Counted from the first letter of the stretch, positions 25,963-34,689 are shown. The stretch: 64,000 bases of DNA from Roseiarcus sp963813555 (GCA_963813555.1 CAWEZX010000008.1:470043-534042), one strand, 5' to 3'. Program-made: numbers and translations. Notes: generated by a model not told the origin, from the letters alone.

Positions 25963-27000
25963 GGCCTCCCCTCCGCCGGCGCCCTGCCCTCGCCCGCGTC
26001 CTCGTCGTCACCGTAAGCCGTCGTGAGCGCTCGCGCGTCGAAACCCTTCTCGCGAAGGTATCGCGTCAACGCTTCTGTGTACCCATGCGTCACGAGAATG
26101 CGTTCCGCGCCCGTCGCCTCGATGGCCGCGATAAGGCCCGGCCAATCGGCGTGGTCGGAGAGCGCAAAACCACGGTCGAGCCCGCGCCGGCGACGGTTTC
26201 CCCGCACCTGCATCCAGCCGCTCGCCAGCGCGTCGGAATAGTCGCCGAAGCGCTTGAGCCAGGGGCTGGCGGCGGCCGAGGGCGGCGCGACAATGAGAGC
26301 CCGGGCGAAATCGCGCTTGTTCTCCCCCCGGATCGCAGTCCGCGGGTCCGTCGCAACCCGGGTCGGCGGCAGGACGATTCCGGCCTCGCGATAGAGCGCG
26401 TTGATCGCCTCGATCGCGCCGTGGCAGACGATCGGACCGAGGTCGGGGTCGACATTCGCCAGCACCCGCTGCGCCTTGCCGAGCGCATAGGCGAACAGAA
26501 TGCTCGCGCGCCCCGCGGCGATGTTCTCGCGCCGCCAGGCGTCGATCGCAGCGAAGATGTCAGATTGCGGGCGCCAGCGGTAGATCGGCAAGCCGAAGGT
26601 CGAACTCGGTGATGAAAGCGTGACAGCGCAGCGGCTCGAAGGCCGGTGAAACGCCGTCGCTCTCGAGCTTGTAGTCGCCCGAGGCGACCCATGTCTCGCC
26701 CTTCGAGGTCACCCGAATCTGCGCCGAGCCGAGAACGTGGCCCGCCGGATGAAACGAAAGCTCGACCCCGTTGCGCGTCAGGATTTGGCCGTAAGTCGCG
26801 GTCTCGATCGTGACGTCGCCGAGGCGTTTGCGCAGAATCGGGGCGGTGTCGCGATGGCAGACATAAGTCTCCGAGCCGAAGCGCGCGTGATCGGAATGCG
26901 CATGGGTGATGATTGCGCGCTCAACGGAGCGCCAGGGATCGATGTGAAAGTCGCCCGCGGCGCAATAGAGTCCGCGGTCGGTTGAGGTAATGAGGTCCAA
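25959..27000 (-). CDS. Ligase-associated DNA exonuclease (metallo-beta-lactamase fold), frameshifted as sequenced
   Basis: The N-terminal part (GLYCAAGDFHIDPWRSVERA, IITHAHSDHARFG with the metal-binding HxHxDH; FHPAGHVLGSAQI) and the C-terminal part (GLPIYRWRPQSDIFAAIDAW; RGLDRGFALSDHADWPGLIA; ERILVTHGYTEAL) lie in different frames. Deleting one base from GAACTC at 26602-26607 (GAGTTC on the coding strand) restores FITESTFGLPIYRW and a protein of ~346 residues. These enzymes act with the neighbouring ATP-dependent ligase. The restored GAGTC is a GANTC site. Two decayed copies of the gene's 5' end lie at 29.8 and 31.8 kb. Confidence 0.85.
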
Positions 27001-27089
27001 GGGTGATTTGCGCTTTGTGAGGAAGGGCGTGGACCACCGAATATGGGGGTTGGGTCAAAACCCGACCAGTTGTACCCGTTTCGACCCTG

Positions 27090-28456
27090 TGTGGACGGCT
27101 CTCCATTGGCAAGGGTTTTTTGAGTGTCTCTGCAACGCTGGTTGGTGCGGCCATGTGTCCGACCTGTTTGTGCGGCACATAGAGCCGCTGGCCATAATGC
27201 CATCCGCGTATCAGGTCCCGACCATAAGCTCGCACTCGAGGTGCTGGGTCGAATTGGGTTCTCCTGATCCGGCGGTTTCAACCGGCTTGTTGCATCAACT
27301 CCCGTCTGCCCTTCCCAAGCTCGTCAGCGCGACAGCAGCCGCGCTTTTCTCTATGCCGTAGTTGACACGGCCGCCTGCATTGCCTGCGGATCTCGATAGC
27401 GTTCGCCGCTACTCATCAGCGCCCACACCGTTCGGGCGGTCTTGTTGGCGAGTGCGATAGCCGCGACCTTCCTTGGGCGGCGAACCATGAGCTGCGACGA
27501 GCCAAGGCCGGCGGGCACTGTTGCGCTGGGCGTAGCGGATCACCGCCATGGCGCCGATCATCAGCATCTGGCGCAGATAGCGGTTGCCGGCTTTGGTAAT
27601 GCCGCCAAGGCGCTCCTTGCCGCCACTTGAGTTCTGCCGCGGTACAAGCCCAATCCAGGCCGCGAGGTCGCGCCCCGATTTGAAGATCGCTGGATCCGCG
27701 ACGCTGGCCGCGAAAGCGCTGGCTAGCACGGGGCCGATGCCAGGAACCTCCAGCAGACGGCGCCCAACCTCCGTTGCCCGTGCGCTGGCGATGATCCGCC
27801 GATCGTTCTCAAGGATTTGTGCTTTCACTCCCTCCAGCTGCACCGCCAGCATTTCCAGCGACGCCCGAGCCTCAGTAGGCACCCGCCCATCATCCCCGTC
27901 GGCCACAATCGTCAGCAGCCGGTTGAGGCCTTCGCGGCCGATGGGTGAAACAATGCCGAACTCAGCCAAGTGGGAGCGTAAGGCGTTGGAGAGCTGGGTG
28001 CGCTGGCGCATCAGGATCAGCCGAACCCGATGCAGCATCATGATACTCTGCTGCTCCACGGTCTTCACGCCCACGAAGCGCATGGTCGGCCTCGTCACCG
28101 CTTCGCAGATCGCCTCCGCATCTGCCGCGTCGTTCTTGCCGCGTTTCACATAGGGCTTCACGTATTGCGCCGGCATCAGCTTCACATCATGGCCTTGCGT
28201 GATCAGCTCGCGGGCCCAGTAATGGGACGAGGCGCACGTCTCGATGCCAACCAGGCATCTCGGCAGTTTGGCAAAGAACTCCAACACCCGGCTTCGCGAC
28301 AATTTCTGCCGCAGAACCATGTGGCCCGCTGCGTCTACGCCGTGCACCTGAAAAGTCGACTTCGCGATATCCAATCCAATCGTCGTGACCTGCTTCATCG
28401 TCGCTCTCCTTCCGACTCACCCGCAGATCATGCTGCAGGAGGGAGAGCCGTCCACA
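27090..28456 (-). mobile_element. IS110-family (IS1111-like) insertion sequence with subterminal inverted repeats
   Basis: A 15-bp inverted repeat, TGTGGACGGCTCTCC at 27090-27104 and its complement at 28442-28456, encloses the IS110-type transposase gene. Subterminal inverted repeats of this size distinguish the IS1111 group within IS110. The exact tips lie a few bases further out and cannot be fixed without an empty site. It sits just upstream of the exonuclease gene and probably separates it from its native promoter. Confidence 0.75.
27351..28398 (-). CDS. IS110-family transposase, frameshifted near the C-terminus
   Basis: The protein has the RuvC-like DEDD N-terminal domain (TIGLDIAKSTFQVHGVDAAG; KRGKNDAADAEAICEAVTRP) and the Transposase_20 C-terminal domain (RLLEVPGIGPVLASAFAASV; GRDLAAWIGLVPRQNSSGGK; GNRYLRQMLMIGAMAVI). 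The continuous frame ends at 27409. The family-typical ending, KVAAIALANKTARTVWALMS and then GERYRDPQ, is in the next frame and stops at 27351-27353, so one extra base lies near 27490. Without correction the last ~50 residues are wrong and activity is doubtful. Confidence 0.88.
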
Positions 28457-28498
28457 TCATCACAAGAGGACGAACAACGTGACTTCGTCAGACGTCGG

Positions 28499-28552
28499 CT
28501 AGAGCGCGCTGCGAAAAAGTGGAAGCCGGTTTTTCGCGAAAAGCGCGACATG
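28499..28552. repeat. Rhizobiales-type intergenic palindromic repeat
   Basis: The stretch from CTAGAGCGCG through GTGGAAGCCGGTTTTTCGCG to AAAAGCGCGAC has the form of the short palindromic repeats scattered in Hyphomicrobiales genomes. No other copy of this exact type was seen in the window. Confidence 0.5.
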
Positions 28553-28563
28553 AAGGAAGTCTG

Positions 28564-28599
28564 GGGCCCTTGGCGATTCGACTGAACCGCCAAGGGCCC
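28564..28599. repeat. Perfect 12-bp stem-loop
   Basis: GGGCCCTTGGCG at 28564-28575 and CGCCAAGGGCCC at 28588-28599 pair perfectly around a 12-base loop. No T-run follows on either side, so it is not a canonical intrinsic terminator. It lies between the IS110 and the AEC transporter gene. Confidence 0.6.
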
Positions 28600-28745
28600 T
28601 AGGCGCCAGGGGCGGTCGTCGGAACGCGGGGGACTGTTCAGTGAACACGCTAATTATGACTCGGGAAGCCGGTCGAGTCGCCTTATCCATGGACATTGTC
28701 CGAGTCCATGTCCGAAGTTAGCATGCTCGGCTCATAGAGGCGGGA

Positions 28746-29699
28746 ATGGAAGTCGCGGATCTCATCTTGCCGGTGTTCGCGGTGATCGTCACCGGCTGGG
28801 CCGCCGCTCATATAGGCTATGTATCGCGCGACTTATCAGACGGATTGATTCATTTCGCCTACAACGTCGCGATGCCGGCGCTGCTGGTCGTCACTATCGC
28901 GCAAGAGCCCGCGCGCGCTCTGCTGGCGTGGCGATTCCTGATCGCCTTCGGCGGCGGTTCGCTGGTTTGCTTTGCTCTGGTGTTCATGGTGGCGCGCATC
29001 CTGGGCGACGGTGGCGTGGCCAGGCCAGCGATGCAGGGCTGGGCCGCTTCAATGACAAACACTGGCTTCGTCGCGCTGCCGATCCTGCAGGCGACCTATG
29101 GACCACGGGCGGTGCTGCCGGCGGCGATCGCAACGGTCTTTGTCGCCGTTGTGATGTTTCCTTCCGCCGTGGTTTTGCAGGAGCTCGATCCAAACAACGC
29201 ACGCGGTTCGCGCATCGAGCCGGCCAAGCTGGCGCGGCACGTCATCCTCAACCCCATGGTCCTTTCCACCCTGGTCGGCGTCGCTTGGTCCGCGTTCGGC
29301 GCTCCTATGCCAGGCCCCATCAGCGCATATCTCCGCATTCTCGCCGACGCGCTCACGGCCTGCGCGCTCTTCGCGATAGGGCTCGGCCTCTCGATCGACG
29401 GACTGCTAGCCAATTTCGGACGTTCGGCCTCACTGACGATCGTCAAGCTCTTGATCATGCCGCTCATCGTCCTCGGTCTGTCGATCGCACTTCGACTTGA
29501 CCCACTCTACACCGCCGCAGCCGTCATCTGCGCCGGAGTGCCGACGGCCAAGACGGTCTATATTCTCGCGGGTGAGTATCGTTGTGAGGAGTTGCTTGTC
29601 GCCGCGACCGTCTCAATGACGACGTTATGCTCGGTCGCCACGCTCATCGTGTGGATGTACGCTTTGGCGGATTTCGCTCCCCTTCGCTTTGCCCAATAG
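28746..29699 (+). CDS. AEC-family (auxin efflux carrier-like) transporter
   Basis: The 317-residue protein begins MEVADLILPVFAVIVTGWAA and has ten predicted membrane helices in two halves. The family-typical cross-over segment is ASMTNTGFVALPILQATYGP in the first half. In the second half, DALTACALFAIGLGLSIDG precedes AAVICAGVPTAKTVYILAGE with the matching unwound-helix region. AEC carriers export organic anions such as malate across the inner membrane. The substrate cannot be inferred. GAGGCGGGA before the ATG serves as ribosome binding site. The gene is intact and flanked by IS110 and decayed sequence. Confidence 0.9.
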   Translation: MEVADLILPVFAVIVTGWAAAHIGYVSRDLSDGLIHFAYNVAMPALLVVTIAQEPARALLAWRFLIAFGGGSLVCFALVFMVARILGDGGVARPAMQGWAASMTNTGFVALPILQATYGPRAVLPAAIATVFVAVVMFPSAVVLQELDPNNARGSRIEPAKLARHVILNPMVLSTLVGVAWSAFGAPMPGPISAYLRILADALTACALFAIGLGLSIDGLLANFGRSASLTIVKLLIMPLIVLGLSIALRLDPLYTAAAVICAGVPTAKTVYILAGEYRCEELLVAATVSMTTLCSVATLIVWMYALADFAPLRFAQ

Positions 29700-29769
29700 C
29701 TTGCGAATGCGTCTCGGATTAAGTGGTCGTCAGGTCTCTCCCTAATTCCGCTCTGCGTCCAGCAGATGG

Positions 29770-29910
29770 TCGACGTGATGGCGCGCTCAACCGCGCGCCA
29801 CGGATCGATATGAAAGTCGCCCGCGGCGCAAGTGAGCCCGCGGTCAGTTGAAACAATGAGATCCAAAGGTATTTTGAGCTCGACGAGGAAGGAGGCGGAT
29901 CACCCAATAT
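29770..29910 (-). pseudogene. Fragment of the ligase-associated exonuclease 5' end (copy 2)
   Basis: The minus strand reads MDLIVSTDRGLTCAAGDFHI then DPWRAVERAI, matching the first ~31 residues of the exonuclease at 25959-27000. The similarity also covers ~45 bases upstream of its start (to the CACCCAATATGGG near 29910). Beyond residue 31 the match ends abruptly. It is a non-functional duplicate of the gene's 5' end and leader. Confidence 0.8.
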
Positions 29911-29958
29911 GGGATGCGAGCGGGCGAAGGCGAACGGGCGCCAGCCGCGATTTGCGGC

Positions 29959-30706
29959 CTACCTTTGCCCGCCCGAGGCCGAAATGCGCTCGCCCGTCAC
30001 CCACGCCGATTGGTCGGAGGCGAAAAACAGCGCGACCCGGGCAATGTCCGCGGGCTTCCCCAGGCGCCCCATGGGCAGGGAAAAGCCCAAAGCCTTCGCC
30101 GACTCGGCGCTAAGACCGGCGGCGGCGAAGCCCTCGGTCTCGGTCTTGCCGGGCGCGATGGCGTTCACCCGAATTCCCTTGCCGGCAAGCTCGAGAGCGA
30201 GCTCGCGCGTGATCGTGTCGACCGCGTTTTTCGAGGCGGCATAAAGGAGGGTGTTCGGCGACGGGTTCGTGCTGGCGATCGTGCTGATGTTGATCACGCT
30301 CCCGCCCGACCCGTCGAACGCTTTCACGGCCTCCTGGATGGCGAGGATCGCGCCCAGCACGTTAGTGTCGAAATGGCGATGGAAATCCTGTTCGGTCACG
30401 GACTTCGAGCGGAGCGAACCTGTACACGCCCGCGTTGTTGACGAGGATTTTGGGCCTTCCCAACTTCGCTTTTGTCTCCTCGAACAGACGCTCCACATCG
30501 GCGCGCTTGGCGACATCCGCCTGGATCGCAACCGCTTGCCCGCCAGCTTTGACGATCTCATCGACGACTCGATCAGCGTCGCCCTTGCTCGAAGCATAGT
30601 TGACCGCGACAGCCGCCCCCGCCCTGGCGAAGGTTCACGCGATGGCCGCGCCGATCCCCTTCGACGCCCCGGTGACGACTGCGACTTTTCCGCTGAGCTC
30701 GCCCAT
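29959..30706 (-). pseudogene. SDR-family oxidoreductase, one stop and one frameshift as sequenced
   Basis: The start MGELSGKVAVVTGASKGIGA (NAD(P)-binding TGxxxGIG) lies at 30706. It is interrupted by TGA after GAAIA, where a sense codon is expected before TFARAGAAVAVNYASSKGDA. NNAG and the catalytic NIST...YAASKNA (Ser, Tyr, Lys) follow, then the C-terminal GISASGG-like end. A one-base insertion at 30401-30406 shifts the frame. Reading GACTC instead of GACTTC there restores LESVTEQDFHRHFDTNV. The protein would be ~248 residues, a 3-oxoacyl-reductase or glucose-dehydrogenase type SDR. The restored site is GANTC. The TGA may be a real mutation or an error. Confidence 0.85.
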
Positions 30707-30833
30707 GATTCCGCTCCCTTGGTCTCGCGCGCTTAACCTGCTTGCGGCTGTTGGCGGGAATGTGGTCATGCACGCTGAGGACCAGCTCCGATCCGTGACG
30801 GCGTCCGCCTTAGCCAACGCCGCGCGGCCTGGC

Positions 30834-31601
30834 TTAGCGGCAGGAATCAAGCAGGTCGTCGGCGCCGACCGGCCACCAGGCGTGCGGCGCCTTGGCATAA
30901 GAAGCGAGGATCAGGAATTCATCGTCGCTTTCGACGCGAACGCCAGCGACCACGACGGTGAGGTCGCCCGGGCCCTTCGCCTTGCTGCCGAGCTCCTCGG
31001 CGGCGAGCCGAAACGGATTGACGTTCGCAAGCTCCGTTTCCCGGATGCGGAATGCCCAGAACATCGTGTGGGGAACGACCGGGCCAATCGGCGCCCATTC
31101 GCCCATCGGAACCTTCGGGGCGGCGGCCGCGAGCGTGCGGCGGGCGTAGGGAAGGAGGCATCCGACGTGGATGTGGAGCTGGTCCTGAGTTCTCACAATT
31201 GCGGAGTTAACGAAAAGCGCGATCGCGTCGCGCTCCGGCGCCTGTCCGTCCGGGCCCTTGAGGAAGGTGCGCGCGCGCCACGCCGCGTCGAAATAGTTCG
31301 GCGCCCCCGGCGACTGCAGGAACGGGTCCTCAATTCCAGTGATCCTTCGCGTCGGAGCCAGCATCGTGTCGTCCAGCAGCGGCGGACGCAGGATGACGCT
31401 GCCGCGCGCCTCGCCGCCGGAAAGATTGACCTCAAGGCAAGGAAAGGGCGCTCCGGTCAGCTTGGTATCGGCGACGCAGGCGCGCACGACCTGCCAGAGC
31501 GCCATCCGATGGAGGTCCATCGCGTAGGCGGCGAACGCCGCCGCTACCGTGAGAACGGCGACTGCTGAAAGAATCCGCACTGTCTTTGCGCCCCGCGTCA
31601 C
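30834..31601 (-). CDS. cdh: CDP-diacylglycerol diphosphatase
   Basis: The 255-residue protein begins with an N-terminal membrane anchor or signal (ILSAVAVLTVAAAFAAYAMD). The Cdh family pattern follows: VVRACVADTKLTGAPFPCLE, GSVILRPPLLDDTMLAPTRR, TGIEDPFLQSPGAPNYFDAA and the HIT-like RTQDQLHIHVGCL with the catalytic histidines. It hydrolyses CDP-diacylglycerol to phosphatidate and CMP at the periplasmic face of the inner membrane. The frame is complete. The divergent/convergent neighbours are a damaged SDR and a fragment region, so no operon is evident. Confidence 0.92.
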   Translation of the reverse strand: MTRGAKTVRILSAVAVLTVAAAFAAYAMDLHRMALWQVVRACVADTKLTGAPFPCLEVNLSGGEARGSVILRPPLLDDTMLAPTRRITGIEDPFLQSPGAPNYFDAAWRARTFLKGPDGQAPERDAIALFVNSAIVRTQDQLHIHVGCLLPYARRTLAAAAPKVPMGEWAPIGPVVPHTMFWAFRIRETELANVNPFRLAAEELGSKAKGPGDLTVVVAGVRVESDDEFLILASYAKAPHAWWPVGADDLLDSCR

Positions 31602-31738
31602 GGCTTCCCTCTGCGCATCGCGCTCGGCCCTTTTTATGAACTTGGTGCGCGCCTAGCATAACGTTCGCGTGAACTACAGTTTATGACTGCAAGAATCGGA
31701 TTTCAGATCGCGGCGCTTGCGTGGCCGGCGGACGAGGC

Positions 31739-31869
31739 ACTCTGCGCAGGGTCGGCGCCACGTCGCGATAGCGGACACCGCGCCGAAGCGCGCGCGGTCC
31801 GAATGCGCATGGGTGATGATTGCGCGGGGAACCGGGCGCCAGGGATCGATGTGAAAGTCGCCCGCGGCG
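31739..31869 (-). pseudogene. Fragment of the ligase-associated exonuclease 5' end (copy 3)
   Basis: The minus strand reads AAGDFHIDPWRPVPRAIITH then AHSDRARFG, matching residues ~14-42 of the exonuclease, including a changed metal motif (HAHSDR instead of HAHSDH). Weaker similarity continues to ~31739. It abuts an alpha/beta-hydrolase remnant exactly at the GCGGCG near 31869. Non-functional. Confidence 0.75.
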
Positions 31870-32055
31870 ATTCCCTCCTGGTTCGTCATTGGGGACGCGG
31901 ACAAAGTCATTCCGCCCGATATCCTGCTTAAGTTTGCTACTCGGGCGAAATCAAAGGTCTATCACGCACCCGGCGGCGATCATCCAAGCATGATCGGGCA
32001 TCCCGAGATAACCGTGGCCGCGATCCGCGACGCCGCAAGCGCCGTCTCGCCCTAG
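31870..32055 (+). pseudogene. C-terminal fragment of an alpha/beta hydrolase
   Basis: The plus strand reads IPSWFVIGDADKVIPPDILL, then KFATRAKSKVYHAPGGDHPS, then MIGHPEITVAAIRDAA, ending in TAG at 32053-32055. This is the C-terminal third of a small alpha/beta hydrolase: the ...GDxDxxIP segment with the catalytic Asp and the GGDHPSM with the catalytic His. The rest of the gene is absent, replaced by the exonuclease fragment. It has no start codon of its own. Confidence 0.65.
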
Positions 32056-32560
32056 CGGCCAGACTGAAATCCAACGACAGGGGCTGGGCGATCGCCGCTC
32101 GAGCCTGGCGGCGCCTCCTCTCGTCGCGGATCCTGGACTTGAGCCAACGAAGTGGCCCCATGGATCGAGGCGCTTGACGTTGGGGGCTTCCGGAGGGTCG
32201 TTCGGGATGGTTAGACGTTTCGAGAGCCGTTAGACTGGGCCGCCCCCTCCCCACAAGCAATCAGAGACTCAAAATCAACGCTCCCAGTAGAGGGAGTTTG
32301 CAGTATTATGACGTCATTATGACAAACACAGCTTAGGGCGTTACACATTTTCGTTATTTGCTGCAGAGTCGGTTGTATCCTTGCTCTACTGCCTCCCCTT
32401 TTCTGTCAGTTGTCCGACGCTTATTGCGGACGTATAGAGGCGCTAAGAGTTCTCAGCGGATCGAAAATGGCTTCTAGATACAGAACGGAGCACATTCGGC
32501 CTTCTGCCGTAATGGTTCTCGTCTTTTCGTGTTGAGTAATTCTTCAAGAGGGAGGTCTCC
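32056..32560. other. AT-richer intergenic region upstream of the glycoside hydrolase
   Basis: The ~500 bases have no supported gene. From about 32260 the sequence becomes clearly less GC-rich than its surroundings and includes TATGACGTCATTATGAC-like repeats of GACGTCATTATGAC. The promoter of the downstream hydrolase gene must lie here. GGGAGG (32549-32554) just before ATG 32561 is its ribosome binding site. Confidence 0.5.
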
Positions 32561-33661
32561 ATGGGGCGCGTAAAGGGTATTTGCTACGGAAACGACGCCT
32601 TTCCGGCTCCGTACAATCCTTCTATAGCAAACAGCACGCAGGTATTTTTCGGCAGCGACAATACTGCGGACTACATCGGTTCTCTATTTCGCTCAAACTA
32701 TGCAAATAGTGTCCAGCCGTGGTGCCAAAGCACAGGTCCAGGGCAAACGACGTGCCGAGCCGACCTACCAAAGATGCTCACCATGGGCATCGAAATTATC
32801 AGGCTTTATGACTGGGACCCTCGGAACCACCATGAATCGTTTCTCACCGGCTGCCATAACGAAAACATAGGGGTGTTGGTTAGTGTTTCTAACTATTTCC
32901 TTCAGCCTGGCGGCGACTTGCCAGATATGAACCAGCAGATACCGGCGCTCATCAAATCTTTTTCGCAGGGCAGCGATTACCATCCAGCTATACAGGGTAT
33001 TGTATTCGGGAATGAGTTTGATCTCCCTGGCAACGGCATAAGTGTCGCGAATTGCGTTGCTTTTACAAACGCATGGGCTTCAATCGAGCAACAGCAATTC
33101 TCTAGCCATCGCAAAGTGCCAATCGGGCATCCGGTTAGCTTTGCTATGCAAAATAACCAGCCGCCCTGTTGGTATGCATGGAATCAACTCCTGCCCCAGA
33201 TTAGTGGGCTGAGTTCTCGATTGTTCCTCGCTCCGCAAACATATAACACTGCCGACTATCTGTTTCAGAACGATGGTTCTGGCACAGGCTGGGTCGACCG
33301 CACTTACAATCAGTACAAGCTGCCGATCTGGTTCACAGAAATTGGCCAGGACCGCACCAAACCAGATCACGTCAACGTTGTCATGGGTCAGCTGAGCGGA
33401 TGCATCAAGTACAGCAAGCAGAATCCGTCAAAATTGATCGGATGCTGCATGTTTTCCTATTCCGACAAAGTCTGGGTGCAAGGAACGAGCGAGGGTTCGT
33501 TCGGCGCATGGACCCATGCTGGCCCGGGTCCGGTCACCGTCACCTACACAGGGACGGACTTCACGCATTGGGACGCGCCCACGCTCGGCACATTGAATGT
33601 TGATCAGATTCAGCAAACTGATTTGTACGCGGCGGTTACAAAGTGTTACAAGGCGCCTTAG
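32561..33661 (+). CDS. Glycoside-hydrolase-like (GH17-type TIM barrel) protein
   Basis: The 366-residue protein begins MGRVKGICYGNDAFPAPYNP without a signal peptide. It shows the outline of a clan-A TIM-barrel glucanase: MGIEIIRLYDWDPRN, IQGIVFGNEFDLPG (candidate acid/base Glu in GNE) and LPIWFTEIGQDRTKP (candidate nucleophile Glu). The fold and the GNE/TE pair resemble GH17 beta-1,3-glucanases and GH72-like transferases, which are mostly fungal or plant with scattered bacterial members. Several cysteines suggest disulphides and thus a role outside the cytoplasm, despite the missing signal. Base composition is clearly more AT-rich than neighbours, so it was probably acquired by transfer. Substrate unproven. 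Confidence 0.65.
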   Translation: MGRVKGICYGNDAFPAPYNPSIANSTQVFFGSDNTADYIGSLFRSNYANSVQPWCQSTGPGQTTCRADLPKMLTMGIEIIRLYDWDPRNHHESFLTGCHNENIGVLVSVSNYFLQPGGDLPDMNQQIPALIKSFSQGSDYHPAIQGIVFGNEFDLPGNGISVANCVAFTNAWASIEQQQFSSHRKVPIGHPVSFAMQNNQPPCWYAWNQLLPQISGLSSRLFLAPQTYNTADYLFQNDGSGTGWVDRTYNQYKLPIWFTEIGQDRTKPDHVNVVMGQLSGCIKYSKQNPSKLIGCCMFSYSDKVWVQGTSEGSFGAWTHAGPGPVTVTYTGTDFTHWDAPTLGTLNVDQIQQTDLYAAVTKCYKAP

Positions 33662-33674
33662 TCAATAACGCGAA

Positions 33675-33705
33675 GACTTGAGGACACAATGCCTGTTCTC
33701 AAGTC
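33675..33705 (+). terminator. Stem-loop after the glycoside-hydrolase gene
   Basis: GACTTGAG at 33675-33682 and CTCAAGTC at 33698-33705 form an 8-bp stem with a 15-base loop shortly after the stop codon. No T-run follows, so it is at best a weak terminator. Confidence 0.4.
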
Positions 33706-33772
33706 CTGCCCAACCCCATGGCGAGGGCTGCACCCGGCCCGGGGATACGCGCGCCAGCGCGCACCCCGCTCC

Positions 33773-34255
33773 TCACTCCTCCTTGAACCCGTATTCCGGC
33801 ACGCCCTGCTCCGCGCCGTAGTATTTGTACGGCAGGAACTTGCCGGACATCACAAGCCGGACGCGGTCGCCTTTCGCATGCGCAAGCCGGTCGAGCTCGA
33901 GGTCAAAGTCGATCGCCGACATGATGCCGTCGCCGAATTCCTCCTCGATCAGCGCTTTTAGCGCCGGGCCGTTGACCATCATGAGCTCGTAGAAGCGGTA
34001 GAGGAGCGGGTCGGTCGGCGGCATCGGCGTGCCGCGCGTCGGGACCTCGCCCAGCATCCGCTTTTCGGGCTCGCTGAGCCCAAAGAGCTTGCCGGCCTTC
34101 TCGGCCAGCAGCTTCGGCAGCTTCATTTGCCCCAGCAGGGCGCCGACCACCAGAATCGCCGACATGCCGCCGATCTCGTCGGTAATGTGCTTCCAGGTCC
34201 AGCCCTTCTCGCGCTTGATGTCGAGGATCTTTTCGGCCAGATCATCTCGCTTCAT
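33773..34255 (-). CDS. cynS: Cyanate hydratase (cyanase)
   Basis: The start at 34255 gives 160 residues, near the usual 156, and begins MKRDDLAEKILDIKREKGWT. The N-terminal helical domain is followed by the catalytic domain: DPLLYRFYELMMVNGPALKA (active Arg and Glu) and EEEFGDGIMSAIDFDLELDR (active Ser). The end, GDRVRLVMSGKFLPYKYYGA, is typical. Cyanase converts cyanate and bicarbonate to ammonia and CO2, for detoxification or nitrogen supply. No cynT, cynR or nitrate/cyanate ABC genes are adjacent, so it appears as a single gene. A longer open frame upstream runs into repeat sequence and is not coding. Confidence 0.95.
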   Translation of the reverse strand: MKRDDLAEKILDIKREKGWTWKHITDEIGGMSAILVVGALLGQMKLPKLLAEKAGKLFGLSEPEKRMLGEVPTRGTPMPPTDPLLYRFYELMMVNGPALKALIEEEFGDGIMSAIDFDLELDRLAHAKGDRVRLVMSGKFLPYKYYGAEQGVPEYGFKEE

Positions 34256-34368
34256 GGGTTCGATATCCAATTCAGTAAACCGGGTCGTGCCGGCTGCTTG
34301 TCGCTCATGCAAGAGACGATCCAGCCGCAGAAACTTCAGACCTCCCGGACGCATCCGAAGCCTTCCCC

Positions 34369-34550
34369 CGTCATGGCCGGGCTTGTCCCGGCTTGTCCCG
34401 GTTATCCACGCGGTTCGATGTGTCCAATGGTCGCACGGGGAGCGGCATGATGGAAATCCATGTTCCTCCGAGCCTTTGGCTGGCCGACCCGATGTCGGAC
34501 CGTCATTGACGAGCGAGGCGTCGATGGCCGGGACAAGCCCGGCCATGACG
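34369..34550. repeat. MITE-like element bounded by perfect 23-bp inverted repeats
   Basis: CGTCATGGCCGGGCTTGTCC plus CGG at 34369-34391 is perfectly repeated in inverse orientation at 34528-34550. The unit is the common 'GTCATGGCCGGGCTTGTCCCGG' repeat of alphaproteobacterial intergenic regions. Here it occurs as an inverted pair ~180 bp across, in the leader between cynS and the DUF2939 gene. It has no coding capacity. Confidence 0.75.
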
Positions 34551-34689
34551 ACAACGTCCGCGGAAAGCCATTTCCTCGACCGCGGCTCGTGGCGACGCCG
34601 GGGCGCAAGCTGTCGGAAGCGTGGGTGGAGGCTGGCGACAGCGTCCGGAGGGGCTGACGCGGCCGGCCCCGCTTGGTAGATAGCGTCCC

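Noticed and set aside
28564..28599. 12-bp perfect stem-loop as an intrinsic terminator
   Set aside because: No T-run on either strand and no gene ends close by. Listed only as a repeat.
30600..31568. 322-residue plus-strand frame opposite cdh
   Set aside because: It is antisense to a clear Cdh protein with a catalytic HIHVGC and shows no homology of its own.
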